Origin: an uncultured Faecalicoccus sp.
Lineage (GTDB): Bacteria > Bacillota_I > Bacilli_A > Erysipelotrichales > Erysipelotrichaceae
DNA length: 55,416 bases
Assembly: GCF_944327125.1 (NCBI RefSeq)
Contig: NZ_CALVGO010000002.1
Span: 1-55,416, forward strand
Direction of reading: 5' to 3'
How positions within the stretch are numbered: position 1 is the first letter of the stretch; each line of letters begins with the position of its first letter. The notes under the pieces were generated by a model. The model was not told the DNA's origin. It did no database searches and saw nothing but the letters and a program-made list of their open reading frames with translations. Positions 8,762-17,016 of the stretch are shown here, one piece after another. A program made the translations under genes and the position numbers.

Positions 8762-10243
8762 ATGAATGAGGTAATTGAAACACTGCTGGATTATGCATCT
8801 CAACAGAATCTAATAGAAGATTCTGATCGAATCTATTGTCGCAATCGTATTCTTTCTTTATTAAAAGAAGAGAATTATGAAATGACAAACGAACGTGTTT
8901 CTTATAAATACGTCAATGATTTACTTGCACCGCTCTGTGATATGGCGGTGCAAAAAGGAATCATTGAAGACACCTTAAGAAATCGCGATGCCTTTGATAG
9001 TGAAATCATGAATTGTTTTATTCAGCGGCCTTCCGATTTGATTTCTAAGTTTGAGCTGCTTCGAAATCAGGATCCTAAGGCATCCACGGATTTTTTCTAT
9101 CATTTGAGTGTATCCAGCAATTACATCCGAAAGGATCGAATTGATAAAAATGTTAGCTATAAAGCCAATACTAAATATGGAATGATGGAAATCACCATCA
9201 ATCTTTCAAAACCAGAAAAGGACCCAAGAGATATCGCGAAAGCAGGACAATCTGTTTCGACTAGTTATCCATCTTGTGTTCTATGTAAAGAGTGTGAAGG
9301 TTACCATGGAAATTCAAAATGTGATGGAAGGAGCAATCATCGTGTCCTTCCATTATCATTGAATGGCGAAAAATGGTTCTTTCAATATTCTCCGTATGTC
9401 TACTATAACGAACATTGTATCGTACTTCGAAACGATCATGTTCCGATGAAAACTTCAAAAGAGACCTTTGCTCGTTTAACCGAATTTGTTTCTTTATTTC
9501 CTCATTATTTTCTGGGATCGAATGCGGACCTGCCCATTGTTGGCGGCTCGATTTTATCCCACGATCATTTTCAGGGAGGAAATTACGATTTTGCCATGGC
9601 CAATGCCGAGGTTTATTCAGAATTTGACCTAAACGGTATCAAAGCTCAGCGTCTATACTGGCCTTTAAGTGTTTTGCGTTTGAAGGGTAAAGATCGCAGT
9701 TCGCTGGTTGAATGTGCGGGACATATTTTAGATGTATGGCGCAATTATTCTGATGAAAGTGTTGATTTGTATGCGCATACGGGTGAAACTATGCACAATA
9801 CGATCACAAGCATTGCGCGTATGCGAAACAACGAGTATGAACTGGATCTCGTATTTAGAAACAATCGAACTTCGGATGAACATCCTATGGGAATCTTTCA
9901 TCCTCATCAGGAAGTGCATCATATCAAAAAAGAGAATATTGGTTTGATCGAAGTTATGGGACTTGCGGTACTGCCGGCTCGTTTAAAGGATGAAATGAAC
10001 GGCATGAAAGATTATTTGTTGAATGGTTCCTGTGATCAAAGTATCGAAAGCCACAAAGTCTGGCTGAATGAATTAAAGGATAAATACGATTGGACAAATG
10101 AGAACGTCGATGATATCCTCAAAAAAGAAATTGCAGATGTATTTGTCCAAGGCCTTGAGCACTGTGGTATTTATACATTTGATTCGGCAGGGGATATTGC
10201 GTTTAAAAATTTAATTAACACAATAGAGGGGACGATAAAATGA
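8762..10243 (+). CDS. galT: UDP-glucose--hexose-1-phosphate uridylyltransferase, type 2
   Basis: A 493-residue Firmicutes-type GalT. It moves UMP from UDP-glucose to galactose-1-phosphate, giving UDP-galactose and glucose-1-phosphate. The segment ILSHDHFQGG carries the active-site histidines corresponding to HPH in the short GalT class. Length and the N-terminal ETLLDYASQQNLI stretch fit the type-2 family. The ATG at 8762 lies 10 bp after the ATPase gene; a longer in-frame start at 8720 would overlap that gene by 32 bp. It ends in a 4-bp ATGA overlap with the phosphorylase gene, so the Gal-1-P made by phosphorolysis is passed straight to this enzyme. Confidence 0.93.
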   Translation: MNEVIETLLDYASQQNLIEDSDRIYCRNRILSLLKEENYEMTNERVSYKYVNDLLAPLCDMAVQKGIIEDTLRNRDAFDSEIMNCFIQRPSDLISKFELLRNQDPKASTDFFYHLSVSSNYIRKDRIDKNVSYKANTKYGMMEITINLSKPEKDPRDIAKAGQSVSTSYPSCVLCKECEGYHGNSKCDGRSNHRVLPLSLNGEKWFFQYSPYVYYNEHCIVLRNDHVPMKTSKETFARLTEFVSLFPHYFLGSNADLPIVGGSILSHDHFQGGNYDFAMANAEVYSEFDLNGIKAQRLYWPLSVLRLKGKDRSSLVECAGHILDVWRNYSDESVDLYAHTGETMHNTITSIARMRNNEYELDLVFRNNRTSDEHPMGIFHPHQEVHHIKKENIGLIEVMGLAVLPARLKDEMNGMKDYLLNGSCDQSIESHKVWLNELKDKYDWTNENVDDILKKEIADVFVQGLEHCGIYTFDSAGDIAFKNLINTIEGTIK

Positions 10244-12387
10244 TAAACAAAGGAAGAGTAACAGTACCTACAGATGTAGATGTAATCGATGATACCATCA
10301 ATATTATCAATCGCTGGAAAGCGGATGCGATCCGTGACTGTGATGGAACAGATATGCCTGAAGAACTTCGTTCGATGGATATCAAACAATACGCTACATA
10401 TTACACGACAAGAAAAGATAATGAGTGGGCAAAGGCGAATCCGGAAGAGATTCAGCAAATGTACCTGATGTCGCATTTTGTTACGGCTAAGGATAAGGAA
10501 TTACGTATTCCTATCATGAAGCATTTTTATAAAGACCAGTTAAAGCCGAATACGATTGATGATATTCATCGCTGGTGGGAAGTGATCGATCGTACGACTG
10601 ACACGGTGATCAACAGTTGGGAATACGATGAAGAAAATCTGGAAGTGATCATCTATGATGCGATTCCTTACCATGCTTATACGGTAAGTTTCCTGGCTTT
10701 CGTGATCTGGGATCCTGTTCACATGTACAATTCCCTGACTAATGACTGGAAAGATGAAGAACATCAGATGACATTTGATGTGCGTCAGCCAAAAACACAG
10801 AAACATGTTTTAGAAAAATTCAGACGCTTCTGTGAAGAAAGAGACGATGTGAATGTTGTACGTTTTACTACGTTCTTCCATCAGTTCACTTTACAGTTTG
10901 ATGAATATGCACGTGAAAAATATGTTGACTGGTTTGGATACAGCGCTTCGGTTTCACCTTACATTTTAAAACAGTTTGAATCGGAAGTTGGCTATCGTTT
11001 CCGTCCGGAATACATCATCAATAAAGGATTCAATAACTCAACATTCTGTGTTCCTTCCAAGGAATTTAGAGATTTTATGGATTTCCAGCAGCGTGAAGTA
11101 TGCAAGCTTGCGAAAAAGTTTGTCGATATCTGTCACGAGTATGGAAAAGAAGCCATGATGTTCCTTGGAGATCATTGGATCGGTACAGAACCTTATGGAA
11201 AGTATTTTGAATCCATTGGATTGGATGCCGTAGTTGGTTCTGTTGGTTCGGGAACTACTCTTCGTTTGATTTCCGATATCAAAGGAGTCAAATATACCGA
11301 AGGAAGATTCCTGCCTTATTTCTTCCCAGATGTATTCCATGAAAATGGGGATCCACTAAAAGAGGCGAAAGTTAACTGGGTAACCGCAAGACGTGCAATT
11401 TTAAGAAGTCCGGTCGATCGAATTGGATATGGCGGATATTTGAAACTTGCTTTGAAATTCCCAGAATTTATCGATTATATCGAACAAGTCTGCAATGAAT
11501 TCAGAGAATTGTATTCTCATGTCAATCAGCAGGAACCATATACTTTATTAAAAGTTGGTGTTCTGAACAGCTGGGGTGAGATTCGTCGCTGGGGTACACA
11601 CCTGGTTCATCATGCCATCTGGTACAAACAAATCTATTCTTATACCGGTGTCATGGAAGCTTTAAGCGGATATCCGTTTGATGTACATTTCATCAGTTTT
11701 GATGAAGTTCGTAACGATCCGGATGTCTTAAAAGATATCGATGTTCTTTTGAATGTTGGCTCGGCTTATACAAGCTTCAGCGGCGGGGAAGAATTTGACG
11801 AGAAAATCATTGCCTCATTGAGAAAATATGTTGATCAGGGAGGCGGATTTATCGGTGTCGGTGAGCCTACAGCTTGTGCAAAAAACGGTAAATTCTTTAC
11901 ATTGTATGATGTATTGGGTGTTGATAAAGAATTAGGTTTCACCATGCATACGGATAAGTACAATTGGGATACTTATGATCACTTCATCACGGAACAGCTT
12001 ACTCATGAAGACTGGGGTGAATGTGTCAACAATGTTTATGCCTTGCCAGGTACGACCGTTATCAAAGAAAAAGATCTTCATGTAAACCTCGCGGTCAATG
12101 AATACGGACAAGGACGTTCTGTTTACATCAACGGTTTACCATTCAGTTTTGAAAATGCCCGTTTATTATATCGCGCCATCTTCTATGCAGCTCATAAAGA
12201 GAACGATATGAAAAAATGGTACAGTGATAACTACAATGTGGATGTCAACGTTTATCCATCCACAAACAGTTTCTGTGCTGTCAACAATACATACGAACCA
12301 CAAAAATCAGTGATCTATAAAGGCGATGGATCTTCTTTTGAAGTAGAACTTCCAGCTTGCGGAATTCAATGGTTTGATATGGATTAG
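10240..12387 (+). CDS. lnpA: 1,3-beta-galactosyl-N-acetylhexosamine phosphorylase (GH112)
   Basis: A 715-residue cytoplasmic GH112 enzyme. It cleaves galacto-N-biose (mucin core 1) or lacto-N-biose (milk and mucin type 1 chains) with phosphate to Gal-1-P and GalNAc or GlcNAc. The GDHWIGTEPYG motif places D311 at nearly the same position as the general acid D313 reported for the Bifidobacterium longum enzyme. Length and the MINKGRVTVPTD start are typical. It is translationally coupled to galT and ends the operon. No NahK-type HexNAc 1-kinase or GalE is encoded in the visible operon, so the HexNAc released must be handled elsewhere. Preference between GNB and LNB cannot be read by eye. Confidence 0.93.
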   Translation: MINKGRVTVPTDVDVIDDTINIINRWKADAIRDCDGTDMPEELRSMDIKQYATYYTTRKDNEWAKANPEEIQQMYLMSHFVTAKDKELRIPIMKHFYKDQLKPNTIDDIHRWWEVIDRTTDTVINSWEYDEENLEVIIYDAIPYHAYTVSFLAFVIWDPVHMYNSLTNDWKDEEHQMTFDVRQPKTQKHVLEKFRRFCEERDDVNVVRFTTFFHQFTLQFDEYAREKYVDWFGYSASVSPYILKQFESEVGYRFRPEYIINKGFNNSTFCVPSKEFRDFMDFQQREVCKLAKKFVDICHEYGKEAMMFLGDHWIGTEPYGKYFESIGLDAVVGSVGSGTTLRLISDIKGVKYTEGRFLPYFFPDVFHENGDPLKEAKVNWVTARRAILRSPVDRIGYGGYLKLALKFPEFIDYIEQVCNEFRELYSHVNQQEPYTLLKVGVLNSWGEIRRWGTHLVHHAIWYKQIYSYTGVMEALSGYPFDVHFISFDEVRNDPDVLKDIDVLLNVGSAYTSFSGGEEFDEKIIASLRKYVDQGGGFIGVGEPTACAKNGKFFTLYDVLGVDKELGFTMHTDKYNWDTYDHFITEQLTHEDWGECVNNVYALPGTTVIKEKDLHVNLAVNEYGQGRSVYINGLPFSFENARLLYRAIFYAAHKENDMKKWYSDNYNVDVNVYPSTNSFCAVNNTYEPQKSVIYKGDGSSFEVELPACGIQWFDMD

Positions 12388-12410
12388 GAGAGAGAATTCT
12401 CTCCTTTTTT
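12387..12410 (+). terminator. Terminator of the glycan operon
   Basis: GGAGAGA and TCTCTCC arms around a GAAT loop are followed by six T, starting at the last base of the lnpA stop codon. Confidence 0.85.
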
Positions 12411-12447
12411 CATTTGGAGTTATCGTGCAATCTATCTTTATTTTTTG

Positions 12448-12453
12448 TATACT
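12448..12453 (+). promoter_or_regulatory. -10 box of the sulfatase maturase gene
   Basis: TATACT lies only 6 bases upstream of the ATG at 12460, so transcription should begin at or next to the start codon. No Shine-Dalgarno sequence is present. The -35 region (GTGCAA, 12425-12430) is poor. Confidence 0.5.
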
Positions 12454-12459
12454 ATTTTT

Positions 12460-13539
12460 ATGAAATCGATATCCTATTTGATAAAACCTGTTTCGTCTGC
12501 CTGCAATATGCAATGCCGTTACTGTTTTTATAAAGATGTAAGTTCTCATAGACAGACTGCTTGTTTTGAAGTTATGAATGAGGGAACCGTTCGTCATATC
12601 CTTGAACAAAGCAAAAATTATGATGATGTCACTTTTGCGTTTCAGGGAGGAGAACCGATGCTGGCCGGCCTTGATTTTTACAAGCGATTTGTCCGGGAAG
12701 CTGAACTTGTCTTAACAAAACAAAATATTCATTATGTTCTTCAAACCAATGGGATTTTGATCGATGAGGCATGGTGTGCTTTTTTTAAAGAAAAGGACTT
12801 TTTGATCGGAATATCCCTGGACGGTTATAAAGACAATCATGATTATTTCAGGAAAACAAATGAAGGCAAAAACACCTTTCATACAGTGTTTCAGGCGCTA
12901 ACAAAATTACGTAATCATAATGTTTCCTTTAATATTCTTATGGTTCTGACTTCCAGTTTGGCCAAACATCCGCAGAAGCTGTTTCAATTTTTAATTCGAA
13001 ATAGGATTCAATACGTACAGCTTATTCCGTGTTTGCCTGAAATTGGGGTAAACAAGGATATGTATTCATTGACACCTGAATTGTTCTACTCCTTTTATAA
13101 GATTTTCTTTGATCTTTGGTACAAAGAAGTTTTGAAAGGCAATTATATAAGTGTCGGATTGTTCGATAACCTGATTCTTTTATTTCAGAACAAAACGACG
13201 CAACAATGCGGCATGAGAGGATACTGCTCTTTCCAAAACATCATTGAATCTAACGGAAACGTATATCCTTGTGATTTCTATGCCGTAGACGATTATGTTT
13301 GTGGAAATATCAACGAGACAAATATCAATGAAATCCAGACCTGTTCAAAGGCCAATCAATTTATCAATACGTCAAAGAATAAATCGGACCTTTGTATACG
13401 TTGTCCATTTTATTCGATTTGTAAAGGGAATTGTAAAAGAATGAGTGTTTGTTATCGAAATGATACATTTTGCGGTTATAAAAAATTTTTAGAATACTCC
13501 GGTCCGTATTTTAACCGGCTGGCTCAAATGTTTTCATAA
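12460..13539 (+). CDS. Anaerobic sulfatase-maturating enzyme (radical SAM, SPASM domain)
   Basis: A 359-residue enzyme that converts the sulfatase active-site Cys or Ser to formylglycine using S-adenosylmethionine. The radical SAM cluster motif is C15-x3-C19-x2-C22 in ACNMQCRYC. FQGGEPMLAG and LQTNGILIDE are further core motifs. The C-terminal half carries the SPASM cysteines (CGMRGYC, YPCDFY, CIRCPFYSICKGNC) that bind two auxiliary clusters. It aligns by eye over its length with the Clostridium perfringens enzyme. The ATG at 12460 is preferred over an in-frame TTG at 12445, which lies in the promoter. The only sulfatase visible is at 2628-4079, its likely client. Confidence 0.93.
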   Translation: MKSISYLIKPVSSACNMQCRYCFYKDVSSHRQTACFEVMNEGTVRHILEQSKNYDDVTFAFQGGEPMLAGLDFYKRFVREAELVLTKQNIHYVLQTNGILIDEAWCAFFKEKDFLIGISLDGYKDNHDYFRKTNEGKNTFHTVFQALTKLRNHNVSFNILMVLTSSLAKHPQKLFQFLIRNRIQYVQLIPCLPEIGVNKDMYSLTPELFYSFYKIFFDLWYKEVLKGNYISVGLFDNLILLFQNKTTQQCGMRGYCSFQNIIESNGNVYPCDFYAVDDYVCGNINETNINEIQTCSKANQFINTSKNKSDLCIRCPFYSICKGNCKRMSVCYRNDTFCGYKKFLEYSGPYFNRLAQMFS

Positions 13540-13540
13540 A

Positions 13541-13570
13541 AAAAACTCTGGCGTCATGACCAGAGTTTTT
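13541..13570. terminator. Bidirectional terminator between maturase and thiolase 2
   Basis: AAAAACTCTGG and CCAGAGTTTTT form an 11-bp stem around an 8-base loop. A-run and T-run flanks make it work for both convergent genes. Confidence 0.9.
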
Positions 13571-13577
13571 CATTTAA

Positions 13578-14783
13578 TTAGTCACACATTTTTACGATGA
13601 CTGCGGCGCCTTGACCTCCACCGATACACAGGGAAGCCAATCCTGTTTTTAAACCTCGTTTCTTCATTTCATACAATAAAGTAACCAGGATTCGGTTTCC
13701 GCTGGCTCCTACTGGATGTCCCAGGGCAATGGCTCCACCATTGACATTGGTCTTTTTCAGGAATTCTTCGCGATCCATACCGGTTGCTTCTTCCAGTTCA
13801 TGTATCACACCTAAAGATTGAGCGGCGAAGGCTTCATTCAGTTCGACCAGTTCCATATTTTCTATCTTTAAGTCTGCATATTTTAAAGCATTCAGGATGG
13901 CTGGCGTTGGACCTAATCCCATAACGCGAGGATCGACACCGCCTTGTCCAAATCCGATGACTTCGGCGATTGGTTTTAAATTATATTTTTTAACGGCATC
14001 TTCACTGGCAACGATCGTAAAGCTGGCACCGTCATTGATTCCAGAAGCGTTTCCGGCTGTAACTGTACCATCCTTGGAAAAAGCAGGGCGTAATTTTGCC
14101 AATTTTTCCAAACTTGTCTGACGTGGATGTTCGTCGGTATCAAAGACAACTTCACCTTTTCGAGTTTGATGAACGATTGGTACGATTTCATCTTTGAAAC
14201 GTCCAGACTGAATGGCTGCCAGGGCTTTTTCCTGAGAAGCAAATGCGAATTCATCTTGTGCTTCACGGGAAATATTATATTTTTTCGCAATGTTATCGGC
14301 AGTGACACCCATATGGATTCCATACATGGCATCGGTCAATCCATCATACAGCATGGAATCAACCATTGTCATATTACCGCTTTTCATTCCTTTACGTACT
14401 GTGTACGGAGTCAGGAATGGAGCACGGGTCATGGATTCAACACCTCCGGCAACGTACAAGTCTCCGAAATTTGCTTGAATACGAAGGCACGCTTCCATAA
14501 CCGCTTTAAGTCCTGAACCGCACAGCATGTTGATGGACTGTGCACAAACTTCTACAGGAATACCGGCGTTGAAGGCAACATGACGGGCAATGTTTTGTCC
14601 TAACCCGGCCGCAATGACATTTCCAATTAAAACTTCATCCAGATTTTTAGGATCGATATTGGCTTCCTTGATGGTTTCTTTTAACACCTGGGCACCAAAA
14701 TCGGCTACTTCGACATCGGTTAGGGAACCCATGAATGTTCCAATAGCGCTACGTTTAGCAGCAATAATATAAGCTTTTCTCAT
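13578..14783 (-). CDS. Acetyl-CoA C-acetyltransferase (thiolase 2), butyrate cluster
   Basis: A 401-residue thiolase with nucleophile C88 in MLCGSGLK, His in [14 protein letters not shown] and the distal Cys in CIGGGQG. It differs clearly from thiolase 1 in sequence. It is divergent from the bcd-etfBA-hbd operon and shares a 272-bp control region with it, so it probably supplies acetoacetyl-CoA for that pathway. Both promoters are readable. AAAGGTAG serves as the ribosome binding site upstream of the ATG at 14783. Degradative function cannot be excluded, but the operon context argues for synthesis. Confidence 0.92.
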   Translation of the reverse strand: MRKAYIIAAKRSAIGTFMGSLTDVEVADFGAQVLKETIKEANIDPKNLDEVLIGNVIAAGLGQNIARHVAFNAGIPVEVCAQSINMLCGSGLKAVMEACLRIQANFGDLYVAGGVESMTRAPFLTPYTVRKGMKSGNMTMVDSMLYDGLTDAMYGIHMGVTADNIAKKYNISREAQDEFAFASQEKALAAIQSGRFKDEIVPIVHQTRKGEVVFDTDEHPRQTSLEKLAKLRPAFSKDGTVTAGNASGINDGASFTIVASEDAVKKYNLKPIAEVIGFGQGGVDPRVMGLGPTPAILNALKYADLKIENMELVELNEAFAAQSLGVIHELEEATGMDREEFLKKTNVNGGAIALGHPVGASGNRILVTLLYEMKKRGLKTGLASLCIGGGQGAAVIVKMCD

Positions 14784-14824
14784 TTTGTTCTACCTTTCTG
14801 CTCCTTAAGGAGACTTCTAAGGTT

Positions 14825-14853
14825 AGAATAGTGCAAATATAAAGGGTTGTCAA
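14825..14853 (-). promoter_or_regulatory. Promoter of thiolase 2
   Basis: The reverse strand shows a consensus -35 TTGACA (14848-14853), a 17-bp spacer and -10 TATTCT (14825-14830), about 40 bp upstream of the start codon. Confidence 0.8.
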
Positions 14854-14912
14854 CAAACTTGTGAAAAAAATAATTAGTTTAAACAACTCGTGAAAAAGCA
14901 GTGAAAAATAAC

Positions 14913-14930
14913 TTGTTAATTTTTGCACAA
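14913..14930. promoter_or_regulatory. Candidate Rex operator between thiolase 2 and bcd
   Basis: TTGTTAATTTTTGCACAA matches the clostridial Rex box TTGTTAA-N4-TTAACAA at 12 of 14 defined positions. It ends 5 bp before the bcd -35 hexamer. Rex is an NADH-sensing repressor known to control butyrate and thiolase genes in clostridia. Further half-site-like words (TTGTGAA, ATCAACAA) lie nearby at 14859 and 14983. Confidence 0.55.
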
Positions 14931-14935
14931 ACTTA

Positions 14936-14964
14936 TTGACGGCATGAACTAATCTTTGTAAAAT
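14936..14964 (+). promoter_or_regulatory. Promoter of the bcd-etf-hbd operon
   Basis: TTGACG, a 17-bp spacer and TAAAAT form a near-consensus promoter. Transcription should start near 14971, leaving an approximately 85-nt leader before bcd. Confidence 0.85.
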
Positions 14965-15055
14965 ATGAATGTATGAGAAGTTTATCAACAACTTTTATCA
15001 TGCTTACGATATCCAATAATCGAAAGGTTCAAAGGAAGAAAGGAGAACTTCATCT

Positions 15056-16195
15056 ATGGATTTCAATTTGACAGAACAACAAAAAATGATGCAGAAGTTG
15101 TTCAGAGAAGTTGCGGAAAACGAAGTAAAAGAAAACGCAGCGGATGTTGACGAAAACGAACGTTTCCCTAAAGAAAGCGTTGAAGTTATGCGTCAGGCTA
15201 AAATGTTGGGAATTCCTTATCCACGTGAATACGGTGGAGCAGGAGCTGACTATTTAAGCTATATCCTGGCTGTAGAAGAATTATCAAAAAAATGTGCAAC
15301 TTCCGGCGTTGTTTTAAGTGCTCACACATCATTGGGTACTTGGCCAATTGCTCAGTTTGGTACAGAAGAACAGAAACAGAAATATCTGCCTGATCTTTGT
15401 ACAGGTAAAAAGCTGGCTGCTTTTGGTTTGACAGAACCAAACGCAGGAACGGATGCAGCCGGTCAGCAGACTACAGCAGTATTAAAAGGAGATCATTACG
15501 TATTGAATGGTACGAAGATCTTCATCACAAATGCGGGAGAAGCAGATGTTTATATCATCTTTGCGATGACAGATAAATCAAAAGGAACTCATGGTATCTC
15601 TGCTTTTATCGTAGAAAAAGGTATGCCGGGATTCACTTTCGGTCTTCACGAAAAGAAATTAGGTATTCGCGGTTCAGCTACAAGCGAATTGATCTTTAAT
15701 AATGTAGAAGTTCCTGTTGAAAACCTTTTAGGAAAAGAAGGACAAGGCTTCAAGATTGCCATGCAGACACTGGATGGTGGACGTATCGGTATCGCAGCTC
15801 AGGCTTTAGGTATTGCTCAGGGTGCTATTGATGAAGTCGTTCCTTATGTAAAAGCTCGTAAACAGTTTGGACGTCCTATTTCTAAATTCCAGAATACTCA
15901 GTTCCAGCTGGCTGATATGCAGTGTAAAACCGATGCGGCTCGTTTATTAGTTTACCGTGCTGCCATGGCAAAAGAACAAGGTCAGCCTTATACTGTATTG
16001 GCTGCTGAAGCGAAATTGTTTGCTGCTGAAGTTGCAATGGAAGTAACTACCAAAGCGATCCAGCTGATGGGTGGATATGGTTATACTCGTGATCTGCCTG
16101 TTGAAAGAATGTTCCGTGATGCAAAAATTACCGAAATCTACGAAGGTACATCTGAAGTACAGCGTATGGTAATTTCTGGAGCAGTATTACGTTAG
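15056..16195 (+). CDS. bcd: Butyryl-CoA dehydrogenase (short-chain acyl-CoA dehydrogenase)
   Basis: A 379-residue FAD enzyme that reduces crotonyl-CoA to butyryl-CoA with electrons from EtfAB. The family signatures are visible: FGLTEPNAGTDAAG for FAD and substrate contact, and YEGTSEVQRMVISGAVLR at the end, where the Glu is the catalytic base. RBS AAAGGAG is 10 bases upstream. First gene of the operon with etfB, etfA and hbd, the classic gut butyrate arrangement. With an electron-bifurcating EtfAB the reaction can be coupled to ferredoxin reduction; that coupling is family knowledge and not visible here. Confidence 0.95.
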   Translation: MDFNLTEQQKMMQKLFREVAENEVKENAADVDENERFPKESVEVMRQAKMLGIPYPREYGGAGADYLSYILAVEELSKKCATSGVVLSAHTSLGTWPIAQFGTEEQKQKYLPDLCTGKKLAAFGLTEPNAGTDAAGQQTTAVLKGDHYVLNGTKIFITNAGEADVYIIFAMTDKSKGTHGISAFIVEKGMPGFTFGLHEKKLGIRGSATSELIFNNVEVPVENLLGKEGQGFKIAMQTLDGGRIGIAAQALGIAQGAIDEVVPYVKARKQFGRPISKFQNTQFQLADMQCKTDAARLLVYRAAMAKEQGQPYTVLAAEAKLFAAEVAMEVTTKAIQLMGGYGYTRDLPVERMFRDAKITEIYEGTSEVQRMVISGAVLR

Positions 16196-16211
16196 AAAGG
16201 AATCGTTGAAT

Positions 16212-17003
16212 ATGAAAATTATCGTTCTAGTAAAACAAGTTCCAGATTCTACTGAAATCACAGTAGACAAGAAAACTGGTACATTGGTTCGTGACGGTGT
16301 TCCAAGTATCATCAACCCTGATGATTTAGCTGGTTTGGAAGCAGCTTTAGAATTAAAAGATGCCAATCCAGATATTAAAATCGCCGTTGTATCTATGGGA
16401 CCTCCTCAGGCAAAGGGAATGTTACAGGAAACCATCGCCCGTGGAGCCGATGAAGCATATTTGATCACTGACCGTCGTTTAGGTGGTGCCGATACTTGTG
16501 CTACCAGCCGTACACTGGCTGCCGCATTGAAGAAGATCGGATACGATCTGATCATTGCCGGACGTCAGGCTATTGATGGGGATACAGCTCAGGTAGGACC
16601 TCAGACAGCAGAACGTTTAGGTCTTCCTCAGATTACTTATGTAGATGAAATCATTGAATTAAATGCAGACAAGATCACTGTTAAGAAAGCTCTGGAAGAA
16701 GAAGAACAGATCTTAACTTCTAAACTTCCTTGTGTATTGACAACATTGTCTGGTATGAACAAACCTCGTTATATGAACTGTAACGATATCGTTGATTCTT
16801 TTGATAAACCAGTAGGAATCATGACTTTTGATGATCTCGATTTGGATCTTTCTGTTGTAGGTTTAGCTGGTTCTCCGACAAAAGTTCACGCAACATTTAC
16901 AAAAGATGTAAGTGCAGAAACAAAAACTTATGATCTGTCTGCACAGGAAACGGCCGAATTGATTGCTAGTACATTAAAAGAAAAGCAATTGATCACGAAG
17001 TAG
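16212..17003 (+). CDS. etfB: Electron transfer flavoprotein beta subunit
   Basis: A 263-residue EtfB that passes electrons from NADH to Bcd as part of the Bcd-EtfAB complex. It begins MKIIVLVKQVPDSTEI, the conserved family N terminus; this ATG (16212) is preferred over the in-frame TTG at 16206. The motif GADTCATSRTLAAALKK and the AGRQAIDGDTAQVGPQ segment are typical nucleotide-binding features. AAAGGA lies upstream. It sits 16 bp after bcd and 13 bp before etfA. Confidence 0.95.
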   Translation: MKIIVLVKQVPDSTEITVDKKTGTLVRDGVPSIINPDDLAGLEAALELKDANPDIKIAVVSMGPPQAKGMLQETIARGADEAYLITDRRLGGADTCATSRTLAAALKKIGYDLIIAGRQAIDGDTAQVGPQTAERLGLPQITYVDEIIELNADKITVKKALEEEEQILTSKLPCVLTTLSGMNKPRYMNCNDIVDSFDKPVGIMTFDDLDLDLSVVGLAGSPTKVHATFTKDVSAETKTYDLSAQETAELIASTLKEKQLITK

Positions 17004-17016
17004 GAAGGAGAACAAT

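Noticed and set aside
12445-12459. TTG start extending the maturase gene
   Set aside because: It lies in or before the -10 box, and the maturase family begins at the MKSISYLIKP methionine.
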